Shown piece by piece: positions 1 through 7,803 of a stretch of DNA of 60,044 bases. Position 1 is the stretch's first letter, and every line of letters starts with the position of its first letter. The notes under the pieces were generated by a model that had not been told where the DNA came from, did not search any database, and saw only the letters and a program-made list of their open reading frames with translations. The position numbers were made by a program, and so were the translations under genes. This stretch comes from Streptomyces hydrogenans. Its GTDB lineage: Bacteria > Actinomycetota > Actinomycetes > Streptomycetales > Streptomycetaceae. The stretch spans positions 1-60,044 of the forward strand of contig NZ_BNBS01000046.1 in assembly GCF_014656075.1 (NCBI RefSeq), given 5' to 3'.

Positions 1-81
1 GACGCGCCTCCCCGGCGACCGCCGGCCGGGGCTGAGGCCAAGGCCGGGGGCGGGGGCGGGCCGGGGCCGGGGCCGGGCGCC

Positions 82-1083
82 CTACCCGGCCGACGGCGGT
101 GCCGTGCTGTTCCTGACCACGAGGCTCGTCGCGAGTTCGAGGCGGGTCACCGAGGGTTCGCCGGCGCGCAGCCGGAGCAGCATCTGGACGGCTTCCTCGC
201 CCATCGCGCGCAGCGGCTGGTGGACGGTGGTGAGGGCCGGGCTCGACCAGCGGGCGATCATCACGTCGTCGTATCCGACGACCGAGAGGTCCTCGGGGAC
301 GCGCAGGCCGCGGACCCGGGCCGCTTCGAGGACGCCGAGGGCCTGGAGGTCGCTGCCCGCGAAGATCGCGGTGGGGCGGTCGGGCGATTCGAGGAGGTCC
401 AGGGCGTGCCGGTAGCCGCCTTCGACGTGGAAGTCGCCGTAGCGGACGAGGGTGGCGTCGGGGGTGATGCCGGCCATGTTCAGGGCCGAGCGGTAGCCGT
501 CGAGGCGGGCGAGGGAGCAGAGCATGTCCTCGGGCCCGGTGATGATGCCGATGCGGCGGTGGCCGAGTTCGACGAGGTGGCGGGTCGCGGCGACGCCGCC
601 GGACCAGTTCGCCGAGCCGACGGACGGCACGTCCGGTTCGGGGTCGCCGGCCGGGTCGACGATGACGAAGGGGATGGACCGGGCGCCGAGCTGGCGTTTG
701 ACGGCGTCGGGGAGGGCGGAGAAGACCAGGACCACGCCGATGGGGCGGCGTTGGAGGACTCCCTCGATCCAGTCGGCTGCCGGGGCGTGGCGGGTGCCGC
801 TCTCGGTCAGGACCACGCTCGCCTGGTGCGCCTTGGCGAGGTTCTCGACCCCTCGGATCAGCTCCATCGACCAGACGCTGTCGAGCTCGTGGAAGACGAG
901 CTCGATGAGCGGCGCCTCGCCGGCCGCGCGGGTGGTCCGCCGGTAGGAGTGGGCCTCCAGGAGGCGCTCCACCTTGCCGCGGGTGACCGGTGAGACGTCC
1001 TGCCGTCCGTTGAGGACTTTCGAAACTGTCGAAAGCGACACGCCGGCTTCCTGGGCGACCTCCGCGAGCGTGATCCGCCGCAT
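82..1083 (-). CDS. bxlR: LacI-family repressor of the adjacent sugar operon (BxlR-like)
   Basis: This 333-aa transcriptional repressor has an N-terminal LacI helix-turn-helix (ITLAEVAQEAGVSLSTVSKV), the hinge region, and a periplasmic-binding-protein-like sensor domain with the family motif GYDDV near the C-terminus. The start is placed at ATG 1083 (MRRITLAEV) because LacI proteins normally begin only a few residues before the HTH; in-frame ATGs at 1101 and 1119 would add 6 or 12 residues. It is divergent from a CUT1 sugar ABC operon ending in a GH3 glycosidase, the arrangement known for bxlR-bxlEFGA of Streptomyces. It probably binds the inverted repeats at 1211-1244 and perhaps one inside its own HTH codons (1017-1035). 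The family is certain. The symbol rests on gene order and could be wrong if the sugar is not a xylo-oligosaccharide. Confidence 0.88.
   Translation of the reverse strand: MRRITLAEVAQEAGVSLSTVSKVLNGRQDVSPVTRGKVERLLEAHSYRRTTRAAGEAPLIELVFHELDSVWSMELIRGVENLAKAHQASVVLTESGTRHAPAADWIEGVLQRRPIGVVLVFSALPDAVKRQLGARSIPFVIVDPAGDPEPDVPSVGSANWSGGVAATRHLVELGHRRIGIITGPEDMLCSLARLDGYRSALNMAGITPDATLVRYGDFHVEGGYRHALDLLESPDRPTAIFAGSDLQALGVLEAARVRGLRVPEDLSVVGYDDVMIARWSSPALTTVHQPLRAMGEEAVQMLLRLRAGEPSVTRLELATSLVVRNSTAPPSAG
1017..1035. promoter_or_regulatory. Possible intragenic LacI operator in the repressor HTH codons
   Basis: CTTTCGA and TCGAAAG form a perfect 7-bp inverted repeat around a 5-bp centre, inside the codons for the recognition helix. 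The same half-site occurs upstream of the ABC operon at 1235-1244. The codons used here (CTT, ACA, GTT, AAA) are rare in this genome, which suggests the DNA sequence itself is selected. That it acts as an autoregulatory or looping operator is inference. Confidence 0.4.
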
Positions 1084-1210
1084 GTCCTCGTCCTCTCGCA
1101 TCGCAGCAGCATAAGGCACGGCCCCGGGTCTCCCCCGGGGTCACGCTTCGGTAAATCGCCTCCGGAGGGTTGACCCGTTCGCGACCCCGACCCTACCGTC
1201 CCGGGCATGA

Positions 1211-1244
1211 AGTTTCGGAAACACTTCCGAAACTCTTTCGAAAG
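1211..1244. promoter_or_regulatory. Tandem palindromic operators upstream of the sugar ABC operon
   Basis: AGTTTCGGAA (1211-1220) and TTCCGAAACT (1225-1234) form a perfect 10-bp inverted repeat with a 4-bp spacer, followed at once by the perfect palindrome CTTTCGAAAG (1235-1244). They end 10 bp before the ATG of the solute-binding protein gene. CGAA/TTCG-type palindromes fit what is reported for BxlR-type LacI repressors. Binding by the divergent LacI protein is inferred. Confidence 0.75.
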
Positions 1245-1254
1245 GTGAGAGTCG

Positions 1255-2559
1255 ATGAAGCGACCCGTCCAGCTGCTGAGAACCGCGGTCGTCGGTGGAG
1301 CGTCGCTGGCCATGACCCTGTTCCTGACCGCCTGCGGCGGCTCGGAAGACGCGGCCGGCGGCTCCGGCACGATCCACGTGCTGGTGTACGGCGACGCGAC
1401 GAACAAGGTGGAGAAGCAGCTCGTCGACACCTTCAACAAGACCTCGAAGGTCAAGGCGGTCCTCGACACCATCCCCGGCGCCGACTACCAGTCGAAGCTG
1501 CAGACGATCATCAGCGGCAAGCAGGCCCCGGACGTGTTCTTCAACTGGGGCGGCGGCAGCATCAAGCCCTACGTCGACGCCGGCCTCCTGATGCCGCTCG
1601 ACGACTTCGTCTCCAAGGACCCGGAGCTCAAGTCCGCCTTCCTGCCGTCGGTCTTCAACACCGCGGTCGTCGACGGCAAGCCGTACGGCGTCCCCATGCG
1701 CGGCACCCAGCCCGTGCTGCTGTTCAGCAACGACAAGGTGCTGAAGGACGCGGGCGTGAGCGCCCCGCGCACCTGGGACGAGCTGCTGACCGCCGTCAAG
1801 GCCCTCAAGGCCAAGGGCGTCACGCCGATCGCCCTGGGCGGCGGCGACAAGTGGCCGACCCAGATGTGGTTCCAGTACCTCTACGACCGGGTGGCCGGTC
1901 CCGAGCTCTTCCAGAAGGCCGTCGACGGCGACAAGGAGGTGTGGGCGAGCGAGGACAGCAGGAAGGCGCTGGGCAAGCTCAAGGAGCTGATCGACGCCGG
2001 TGCCTTCGGCAGCAACTACGACTCGGTGAAGTTCACCGACGGCGGCTCCCCCGCCCTCCTCGCCACCGGCAAGGCCGCGTTCGAGCTCATGGGCTCGTGG
2101 GAGTACTCCACCCTCCAGGACGCCCACCCGGACTTCGTGAAGAGCGACCTGGGCTACGGCGCCTTCCCGACCGTCGAGGGCGGCAAGGGCGACCCGGCCA
2201 ACATCGCGGGCAACACCAACAACTTCTACTCGGTGGTGAAGACCACCAAGCACCCCGAGGCCGTCGCCGAGTTCCTGAAGCTCATGTACTCCGACGAGTT
2301 CGTCAAGGCGCAGCTCGCCGTCGGCAACCTGCCGACCACCGCCAACACCCCGAAGTTCCTCGACACCGCCGCGAACCCCGCCTACTCCACCTTCCAGTAC
2401 GACCTGGTGAAGAAGGCCCCCGCCTTCCAGCTCTCCTGGGACCAGGCGTTCCCGCCGGCCGCCACGACCACGATCCACCAGGCCGTCCAGCAGTTCTTCA
2501 ACGGACAGATGGACACCGACGCCTTCATCGCCGCCATGCAGAGCCTGCCCGCGGCCTGA
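1255..2559 (+). CDS. bxlE: CUT1 sugar ABC transporter substrate-binding lipoprotein (BxlE-like)
   Basis: This 434-aa extracytoplasmic solute-binding protein of the MalE/CUT1 class has a basic N-terminus, a hydrophobic segment and the lipobox LTAC (Cys27), so the mature protein should be lipid-anchored to the outer face of the membrane. The rest is a typical family 1 binding fold (Gly/Asp-rich start, then the P-V-L-L-F-S-N-D and WDELLTAVKAL blocks). Start ATG 1255 has a GAAAGGTGAGAG ribosome-binding region. It is the first gene of bxlE-F-G-A, with two permeases and a GH3 enzyme following at almost no spacing. Xylobiose or xylo-oligosaccharides are the likely ligands by synteny; cellobiose or another beta-linked disaccharide is an alternative. 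No ATP-binding subunit is nearby, as expected where a shared MsiK-type ATPase is used. Confidence 0.9.
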   Translation: MKRPVQLLRTAVVGGASLAMTLFLTACGGSEDAAGGSGTIHVLVYGDATNKVEKQLVDTFNKTSKVKAVLDTIPGADYQSKLQTIISGKQAPDVFFNWGGGSIKPYVDAGLLMPLDDFVSKDPELKSAFLPSVFNTAVVDGKPYGVPMRGTQPVLLFSNDKVLKDAGVSAPRTWDELLTAVKALKAKGVTPIALGGGDKWPTQMWFQYLYDRVAGPELFQKAVDGDKEVWASEDSRKALGKLKELIDAGAFGSNYDSVKFTDGGSPALLATGKAAFELMGSWEYSTLQDAHPDFVKSDLGYGAFPTVEGGKGDPANIAGNTNNFYSVVKTTKHPEAVAEFLKLMYSDEFVKAQLAVGNLPTTANTPKFLDTAANPAYSTFQYDLVKKAPAFQLSWDQAFPPAATTTIHQAVQQFFNGQMDTDAFIAAMQSLPAA

Positions 2560-2576
2560 CCACCGGAACGTCTGAC

Positions 2577-3524
2577 ATGACCACTGCCACAGCCCCCGCC
2601 GTGGACAGCGTCGAGAAGCCCGGGACACGGAGGCGGCCGAGCCGCACCGGCACCGGAGTGGGCCGCCCGGGCTTCGCCTGGGCGGCGCCCGCCGCCCTCT
2701 TCTTCGGCCTGTTCGCCATCGTCCCGCTCGCCCTGGTCCTCGTGCTCTCCTTCACCCGCTGGAACGGCCTCGGCTCCCCCGAGTTCGCCGGCCTGGAGAA
2801 CTGGAGCAAGCTCCTCGACGACCCCGTGATGGTCAAGAGCCTCTGGCTGAGCCTGCTCCTCACCGTCCTCGGCGTCCTCGTGCAAACCCCCCTCAGCATC
2901 CTGCTCGGCGTCTGGGCCGCCGGCCACCAGCGCAACCGGGCCGTCCTCTCCGCGATCTACTTCGTCCCGCTGCTGCTCTCCATCACCGCCGTGTCCGTCC
3001 TGTGGCGGGCCGTGCTCGACCCCAACTTCGGCGTCCCCTCACAGGCGACGTGGCTGTTCGGCGACGGCAACCTCTTCGGCGTACAGGCCGGCGCCCTCGG
3101 CGTCCTGGTCTTCGTCAGCACGTGGCAGTTCACCCCGCTGCACACCCTGCTCTACCAGGGCGCCGCGCGGGCGATCCCCCAGGTCCTCTACCAGGCCGCG
3201 CAGATCGACGGCGCGGGCCGGTACCGCCAGTTCTTCCACATCACCCTGCCGCAGCTGCGGAACACCGTCATCACGTCGACGATCCTGATGGTGGTCGGCG
3301 GACTCACGACCTTCGACACCGTGCTGATCCTCACCCAGGGCGGTCCGGGCACCGACACCACGAACAGCGCCTACTACATGTACCAGAAGGCGTTCAAGAG
3401 CTTCGACTTCGGAGCGGCCTCCGCGATCGCGCTCCTCCTCGTCCTCGTCGCCACCCTCGTCTCCCTCGTCATGGTCCGGCTGAGCGGCTACGACAAGATG
3501 CGCAGCACCATGGAAGGCGTCTGA
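2577..3524 (+). CDS. bxlF: Sugar ABC transporter permease, MalF-type (BxlF-like)
   Basis: This 315-aa integral membrane permease of the binding-protein-dependent transport family has about six hydrophobic segments, the first at roughly residues 30-55 (FAWAAPAALFFGLFAIVPLA). The EAA-loop equivalent (QAAQIDGAGRYRQFFHITLPQL) lies around residues 205-225 and docks to the ATPase. The start is ATG 2577, 17 bp after the binding-protein stop, giving an N-terminal basic cytoplasmic tail. The stop overlaps the start of the next permease by one base (TGATG), so the two are probably translationally coupled. The MalF-type partner call follows from position and length. Confidence 0.9.
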   Translation: MTTATAPAVDSVEKPGTRRRPSRTGTGVGRPGFAWAAPAALFFGLFAIVPLALVLVLSFTRWNGLGSPEFAGLENWSKLLDDPVMVKSLWLSLLLTVLGVLVQTPLSILLGVWAAGHQRNRAVLSAIYFVPLLLSITAVSVLWRAVLDPNFGVPSQATWLFGDGNLFGVQAGALGVLVFVSTWQFTPLHTLLYQGAARAIPQVLYQAAQIDGAGRYRQFFHITLPQLRNTVITSTILMVVGGLTTFDTVLILTQGGPGTDTTNSAYYMYQKAFKSFDFGAASAIALLLVLVATLVSLVMVRLSGYDKMRSTMEGV

Positions 3525-4342
3525 TGCGGAAGCGCCCCCACTACCTCGCCGGATTCGGCTCGGTCGTCTGGCTGTTCGTCGTCGGCCTGCCGCTGTACGT
3601 GATGCTGGTCGCCACGTTCCAGAGCAGGGCGGACTACGCCGCCAACGGGCCGCTCGGACTGCCGGGGAACCTCACGCTCGACAACTACGTCAACGACCTC
3701 GACAACGGCTTCGCCCAGTACTTCCTCAACACCGTCGTCGTCACCGTCGCCGTGGTGGCCATCGTCCTGGTCCTCGTCCCACCGCTCGCGTACGCCATCG
3801 TCCGCGGCGACGGCAAGGCCACCGGGAGGGTCTTCCGGCTCTTCCTCCTCGGCCTGGCCATCCCGTCCCAGGCCGTGATCGTGCCGATGTTCTACCTCAT
3901 CAACGAGGCCGGCCTGTACGACAACCTGCTCGGCGTCATCCTGCCGACGGCCGCCTTCGCCATGCCCGTCTGCACCCTCATCCTCTCCGGCGTGATGCGG
4001 GACATCACCCCCGAGCTGTACGAGGCGATGACCGTCGACGGCGCCTCCCCCCGGAGGATCTTCCGCGACCTGGTGCTGCCCCTGTCGAAGAGCGGCCTGT
4101 CGACGATCGTCGTCTTCTCCTCGCTCCAGGCGTGGAACGGCTTCCTCTTCCCGCTCGTGCTCACCCAGTCCTCGGAGAACAAGGTCATCACCATGGGCCT
4201 GTACGACTTCCAGACCGAGCACGGCGTCGACATCCCGGGCCTCCTGGCGGCCGTCGTCCTGTCCATGCTCCCCATCCTGCTCGTCTATCTGTTCGCCCGT
4301 CGTGCCCTGGTGCAGGGTCTGATGGGGGTCGGAGGAAAGTGA
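3524..4342 (+). CDS. bxlG: Sugar ABC transporter permease, MalG-type (BxlG-like)
   Basis: This 272-aa inner-membrane permease is the MalG-type partner of the preceding gene. About six membrane segments are visible. The EAA motif is EAMTVDGASPRRIFRDLVLP, with the invariant Gly, followed by the LPLSKSGLSTIVVFSSLQAWNGFLFPLVL segment typical of CUT1 permeases. It starts at the ATG overlapping the previous stop and its own stop overlaps the GTG start of the GH3 gene by three bases (GTGA), so all four genes form one tightly coupled operon. Confidence 0.9.
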   Translation: MRKRPHYLAGFGSVVWLFVVGLPLYVMLVATFQSRADYAANGPLGLPGNLTLDNYVNDLDNGFAQYFLNTVVVTVAVVAIVLVLVPPLAYAIVRGDGKATGRVFRLFLLGLAIPSQAVIVPMFYLINEAGLYDNLLGVILPTAAFAMPVCTLILSGVMRDITPELYEAMTVDGASPRRIFRDLVLPLSKSGLSTIVVFSSLQAWNGFLFPLVLTQSSENKVITMGLYDFQTEHGVDIPGLLAAVVLSMLPILLVYLFARRALVQGLMGVGGK

Positions 4343-6732
4343 CCGCCACCGTGGCACCAGAGCCCCAGTCCCCGCTCCCCGCCTGGAACGACCCCCGGCT
4401 CGGCACCGAGGCGCGCGTCGACGCCCTGCTCGGGGAGATGACGCTCCGGGAGAAGATCGCCCAGCTCTTCGGCGTCTGGGTCGGCGCGTCCGACGAGGGC
4501 GCCGAAGTCGCCCCGCACCAGCACGACATGGAGGAGACGGTCGACCTCGACGCGCTCCTCCCCGACGGCCTCGGGCAGCTCACCCGCCCCTTCGGCACCG
4601 TCCCCGTGGACCCCGCCGTCGGCGCCCTGTCCCTCCTGCGGACCCAGCGGCGGATCGCCGCCGCCAACCGCTTCGGCATCCCCGCCGTGGCCCACGAGGA
4701 GTGCCTGGCCGGCTTCGCCGCCTGGGGCGCCACCGCCTACCCCGTCCCCCTCTCCTGGGGAGCGACCTTCCACCCCGCGCTGATACGCGAGATGGCGGCG
4801 GCCATCGGCCGGGACATGCGCGCCGTGGGCGTGCACCAGGGCCTCGCCCCGGTCCTCGACGTCGTGCGCGACGCCCGCTGGGGCCGCGTCGAGGAGACCA
4901 TCGGCGAGGACCCCTACCTCGTCGGGACCCTCGCCACCGCCTACGTCCAGGGGCTGGAGTCCGCGGGCGTCGTCGCCACCCTCAAGCACTTCGCCGGCTA
5001 CTCGGCCTCCCGGGCCGGCCGCAACCTGGCACCGGTCGGCATGGGCCGCCGCGAGCTCGCCGACGTGATCCTCCCGCCGTTCGAGATGGCGGTCCGCGAG
5101 AGCGGCGTCCGGTCGGTGATGCACGCCTACACCGACACCGACGGCATCCCCTCCGCCGCCGACGCGGAGCTGCTCACCGGGCTGCTCCGCGACACCTGGG
5201 GCTTCACCGGCACCGTCGTCGCCGACTACTTCGGCATCGCCTTCCTCAAGACCCTGCACGGCGTGGCCGGCACCTTCGGCGAGGCCGCCGCGGCCGCGCT
5301 CGCCGCCGGCGTGGACGTCGAGCTGCCCACCGTGAAGACCTTCGGCGCCCCGCTCCTCGACGCCGTCCGGAAGGGCGAGGTGCCCCAGGACCTGGTGGAC
5401 CGCGCGGTACGCAGGGTCCTCACCCAGAAGCTGGAGCTCGGCCTCCTCGACCCCGACTGGTCCCCCGTCCCCGCCGCCCTCGAAGGCGCCGACACCACCG
5501 CCGATCCCGAGACGCTCCGCGGCACGATCGACCTCGACGCGGCCGCCAACCGCGCCCTGGCCGCGCGCGTCGCCGAGCAGGCGGTCGTCCTCCTGCGCAA
5601 CGACGGCACCCTCCCGCTCGACCCGGCCGCACCCCGCCGGATCGCGCTGATCGGGCCCAACGCCGACAACCCGACGGCCGTCCTCGGCTGCTACTCCTTC
5701 CCCGTCCACGTCGGCGGACAGCACCCGGACGTCCCCCTCGGCATCGACCTGCCGACCCTCCGCGACGCCCTCCTGACCGCCTTCCCGGCCGCCGACCTCG
5801 TCACGGCTCCCGGCTGCGGCGTGGACGACCCCGACACCTCGGGCATCGCCGAGGCCGTCGCCCTCGCCCGCGGCGCCGACCTCGTGATCGCCGCGCTCGG
5901 CGACCGCGCCGGCCTCTTCGGCCGGGGCACCAGCGGCGAGGGCTGCGACGCCGAGTCCCTGGCTCTCCCCGGCGTCCAGCAGACGCTCCTCGACGCCCTG
6001 CTCGACACCGGCACACCCGTCGTGACCACGCTCCTGTCGGGACGCCCGTACGCGCTCGGCCGGGCCACCGCCGAGAGCGCCGCGATCCTCCAGGCGTTCT
6101 TCCCCGGCGAGGCCGGCACCGCCGCCGTCGCGTCCGTCCTCAGCGGGCGGACGAACCCCAGCGGCCGGCTGCCGGTCAGCGTGCCGCGGCACCGCGGCGC
6201 CCAGCCGTCCACCTACCTGGCGGCCCGCCTGGGCCAGTCGAGCGAGGTGTCCAGCATCGACCCGACGCCGGCCTTCGGCTTCGGCCACGGGCTGACCTAC
6301 ACCACGTTCGCGTGGACGGACCTGGCCGTCGACAACGACACCGCGCCCACGGACGGGGCGTTCACCCTGGCCCTCACGGTCCGCAACACCGGGGAGCGCC
6401 CCGGCACGGAACTCGTCCAGCTCTACCTCCACGACCCGGTGGCCTCCGTGGTCCAGCCCGTCCAGCGCCTGATCGGCTACCACCGGCTGGAGCTCGCCCC
6501 CGGCGAGAGCAGCCGCCTCCAGGTCACGGTCCCGGCCGACCTCGCCTCCTTCACCGGCCGCGACGGCACCCGCCGCGTCGAGCCAGGCGCCCTGGAGCTC
6601 AGGCTGTCCGCCTCCAGCACCGACCCCCGCCTCACCGCCGCCGTCACCCTCACCGGGCCGGTCCGCGCCCCGGACCACACCCGCCACCTGCACGCGGCCT
6701 TCGCGCCCCGTCCGACGGAGGCCACCGCCTGA
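4339..6732 (+). CDS. bxlA: Glycoside hydrolase family 3, probable cytoplasmic beta-xylosidase (BxlA-like)
   Basis: This 797-aa GH3 enzyme lacks a signal peptide, so it should cleave imported oligosaccharides in the cytoplasm. The N-terminal GH3 barrel carries the KHF motif (about residues 216-218) and the nucleophile Asp296 in VVADYFGIAF. The second alpha/beta domain (about 400-620) and a fibronectin-III-like C-terminal domain (about 680-780) complete the usual architecture. Start GTG 4339 overlaps the upstream stop and has GGAGG only three bases before it; GTG 4351 is an alternative. Length and order match Streptomyces bxlA. GH3 family members also include beta-glucosidases, so the substrate is inferred from synteny rather than seen. 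Confidence 0.87.
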   Translation: MTATVAPEPQSPLPAWNDPRLGTEARVDALLGEMTLREKIAQLFGVWVGASDEGAEVAPHQHDMEETVDLDALLPDGLGQLTRPFGTVPVDPAVGALSLLRTQRRIAAANRFGIPAVAHEECLAGFAAWGATAYPVPLSWGATFHPALIREMAAAIGRDMRAVGVHQGLAPVLDVVRDARWGRVEETIGEDPYLVGTLATAYVQGLESAGVVATLKHFAGYSASRAGRNLAPVGMGRRELADVILPPFEMAVRESGVRSVMHAYTDTDGIPSAADAELLTGLLRDTWGFTGTVVADYFGIAFLKTLHGVAGTFGEAAAAALAAGVDVELPTVKTFGAPLLDAVRKGEVPQDLVDRAVRRVLTQKLELGLLDPDWSPVPAALEGADTTADPETLRGTIDLDAAANRALAARVAEQAVVLLRNDGTLPLDPAAPRRIALIGPNADNPTAVLGCYSFPVHVGGQHPDVPLGIDLPTLRDALLTAFPAADLVTAPGCGVDDPDTSGIAEAVALARGADLVIAALGDRAGLFGRGTSGEGCDAESLALPGVQQTLLDALLDTGTPVVTTLLSGRPYALGRATAESAAILQAFFPGEAGTAAVASVLSGRTNPSGRLPVSVPRHRGAQPSTYLAARLGQSSEVSSIDPTPAFGFGHGLTYTTFAWTDLAVDNDTAPTDGAFTLALTVRNTGERPGTELVQLYLHDPVASVVQPVQRLIGYHRLELAPGESSRLQVTVPADLASFTGRDGTRRVEPGALELRLSASSTDPRLTAAVTLTGPVRAPDHTRHLHAAFAPRPTEATA

Positions 6733-6738
6733 CCCGAC

Positions 6739-6787
6739 GGAACGGTTCGGGCCCGCCCGCGTCCCACGGGCGGGCCCGAGCCGTTCC
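6739..6787. terminator. Strong hairpin terminator after the GH3 gene
   Basis: GGAACGG plus TCGGGCCCGCCCG pair with CGGGCGGGCCCGA plus CCGTTCC around a 7-base loop, with a single T/G position in the stem. It lies 7 bp after the GH3 stop. There is no U-tract, as is common in this genus. Confidence 0.85.
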
Positions 6788-6909
6788 CGCCGTTCGAGGG
6801 CGGGCAAATCGATTCCGCAGCGGCCGTGCGGGTGACAGCGGGACTACCCCGCCGTCACGAGGGGCAGCGCTCGCACGTACCGCCCATCCGTGCGAACAAG
6901 GAACCCCCC

Positions 6910-7254
6910 ATGCGTCTTCGCTCCGCCCTCGCCGCCGCCACCGGCGCCGCCCTCCTTCTCATCACCGCCCCCGGATCGGCGTCCGCCGCCGACGGCCAGT
7001 TCCGCTACACGTACCGGACGTCCGACGGGTACGAGGCGGTCGGCTTCCTCAACAACCCCGAGAGCGGCACCTGCATCGACCTCCAGGGACCGGGCTCCGA
7101 GCCGGGAACCCCCGGCTACGCCCCGAAGAACCGCACGGACGCGACGGCCGTCGTCTTCCTGGAGGCAGGCTGCCAGGGAGACGCCTTCTACAGCCTGCGC
7201 CCGGGCGGAGGCGCCTCGGACCGCCTCCTCGTCCGGTCGGTCGTCTTCTCCTGA
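6910..7254 (+). CDS. Small secreted protein of unknown function
   Basis: The product is 114 aa with a clear Sec signal peptide (MRLRSALAAATGAALLLITA, cleavage probably after SASA) and an approximately 85-residue mature domain with two cysteines (CIDL and GCQG contexts) that could form one disulphide. The upstream AAGGAA supports ATG 6910; the longer open frame from 6826 lacks a signal peptide at its start. It sits between two hairpin terminators and so is probably its own transcript. No family is recognised. Extracellular location is the only functional statement I can support. Confidence 0.75.
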   Translation: MRLRSALAAATGAALLLITAPGSASAADGQFRYTYRTSDGYEAVGFLNNPESGTCIDLQGPGSEPGTPGYAPKNRTDATAVVFLEAGCQGDAFYSLRPGGGASDRLLVRSVVFS

Positions 7255-7262
7255 CGGACACC

Positions 7263-7293
7263 GGCGGCGGCCGATCCCGGATCGGCCGCCGCC
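7263..7293. terminator. Hairpin terminator after the small secreted protein
   Basis: GGCGGCGGCCGATC (7263-7276) pairs perfectly with GATCGGCCGCCGCC (7280-7293) around a 3-base CCG loop, 8 bp after the upstream stop codon. A 14-bp GC-rich stem of this kind is a typical terminator in high-GC actinobacteria. Confidence 0.85.
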
Positions 7294-7355
7294 CGCGGGG
7301 CTACGCTGTCGCCTTCCGGCCGACGTTCGCCCACAGCCCCCTGCCAGGAGGACCC

Positions 7356-7763
7356 ATGCGCCGCGGTGAGATCTGGTGGGCCGTGTTCGACGAGCGGCGG
7401 CCGGTCGTCCTGCTCTCGGACGAGGAGCCGTCCGGCTTCCGGGCCATGCAGGTCGTCGCCCCGGCGGGAGTCGACCTGGGCGACCTCGGCGTCGAGGTGC
7501 CCGTGGGCCCCTCGGAAGGACTCCCCTTCGACGGCGTGCTGCGATGGGCCTTCCCCCACCCGGGCTTCACCCCGTGCACCTGGACGACCACCGTGACCCG
7601 CGACGACCTGACCGAGCGGGCCGGCACGCTGTCCTCCGCCGAGCTCGACGCCGTGGAGACGGCCCTCCGGCGCGCCGCGCGGCCGAGCGAGTGGACGCCG
7701 GCGACGGCGGCCCGGTTCGACGCGATGAGGGCGGCCCTCCGTCCCGGAGCGGTCGACGGATGA
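7356..7763 (+). CDS. MazF/PemK-like protein, possible orphan mRNA interferase
   Basis: This 135-aa protein begins MRRGEIWWAVFDERRPVVLLS, which matches the signature opening of the PemK/MazF endoribonuclease fold (RGEIWxxxF followed by RPVVLLS). The middle keeps the VPVGPSEGLPFDGVLR strand arrangement seen in the family. AGGAGG lies 5 bases before ATG 7356. In a classical type II system a small MazE-type antitoxin would sit just upstream; here the upstream neighbour is a secreted protein separated by a terminator, and downstream is a repeat protein. It may be an orphan toxin, have a distant antitoxin, or be a non-toxic homologue. Ribonuclease activity is not shown by the sequence alone. Confidence 0.7.
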   Translation: MRRGEIWWAVFDERRPVVLLSDEEPSGFRAMQVVAPAGVDLGDLGVEVPVGPSEGLPFDGVLRWAFPHPGFTPCTWTTTVTRDDLTERAGTLSSAELDAVETALRRAARPSEWTPATAARFDAMRAALRPGAVDG

Positions 7764-7803
7764 CCTGCTGAGACCCCCTCCCCCGAGGTGGCAGGATGGC
7801 GCG

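Noticed and set aside
1..81. G/C-rich start of the window considered as part of a gene
   Set aside because: No coding pattern; GGGGCC-type low-complexity sequence following the LacI gene stop.
4285..6807. 840-codon open frame on the minus strand opposite the GH3 gene
   Set aside because: Gly/Glu/Arg/Val-rich translation without any domain, exactly antisense to a clear GH3 coding frame; a high-GC shadow frame.
7263..7293. GGCGGCGGCCGATC inverted repeat considered as a regulator site
   Set aside because: Its position just after a stop codon, short loop and GC-rich stem fit a terminator better.
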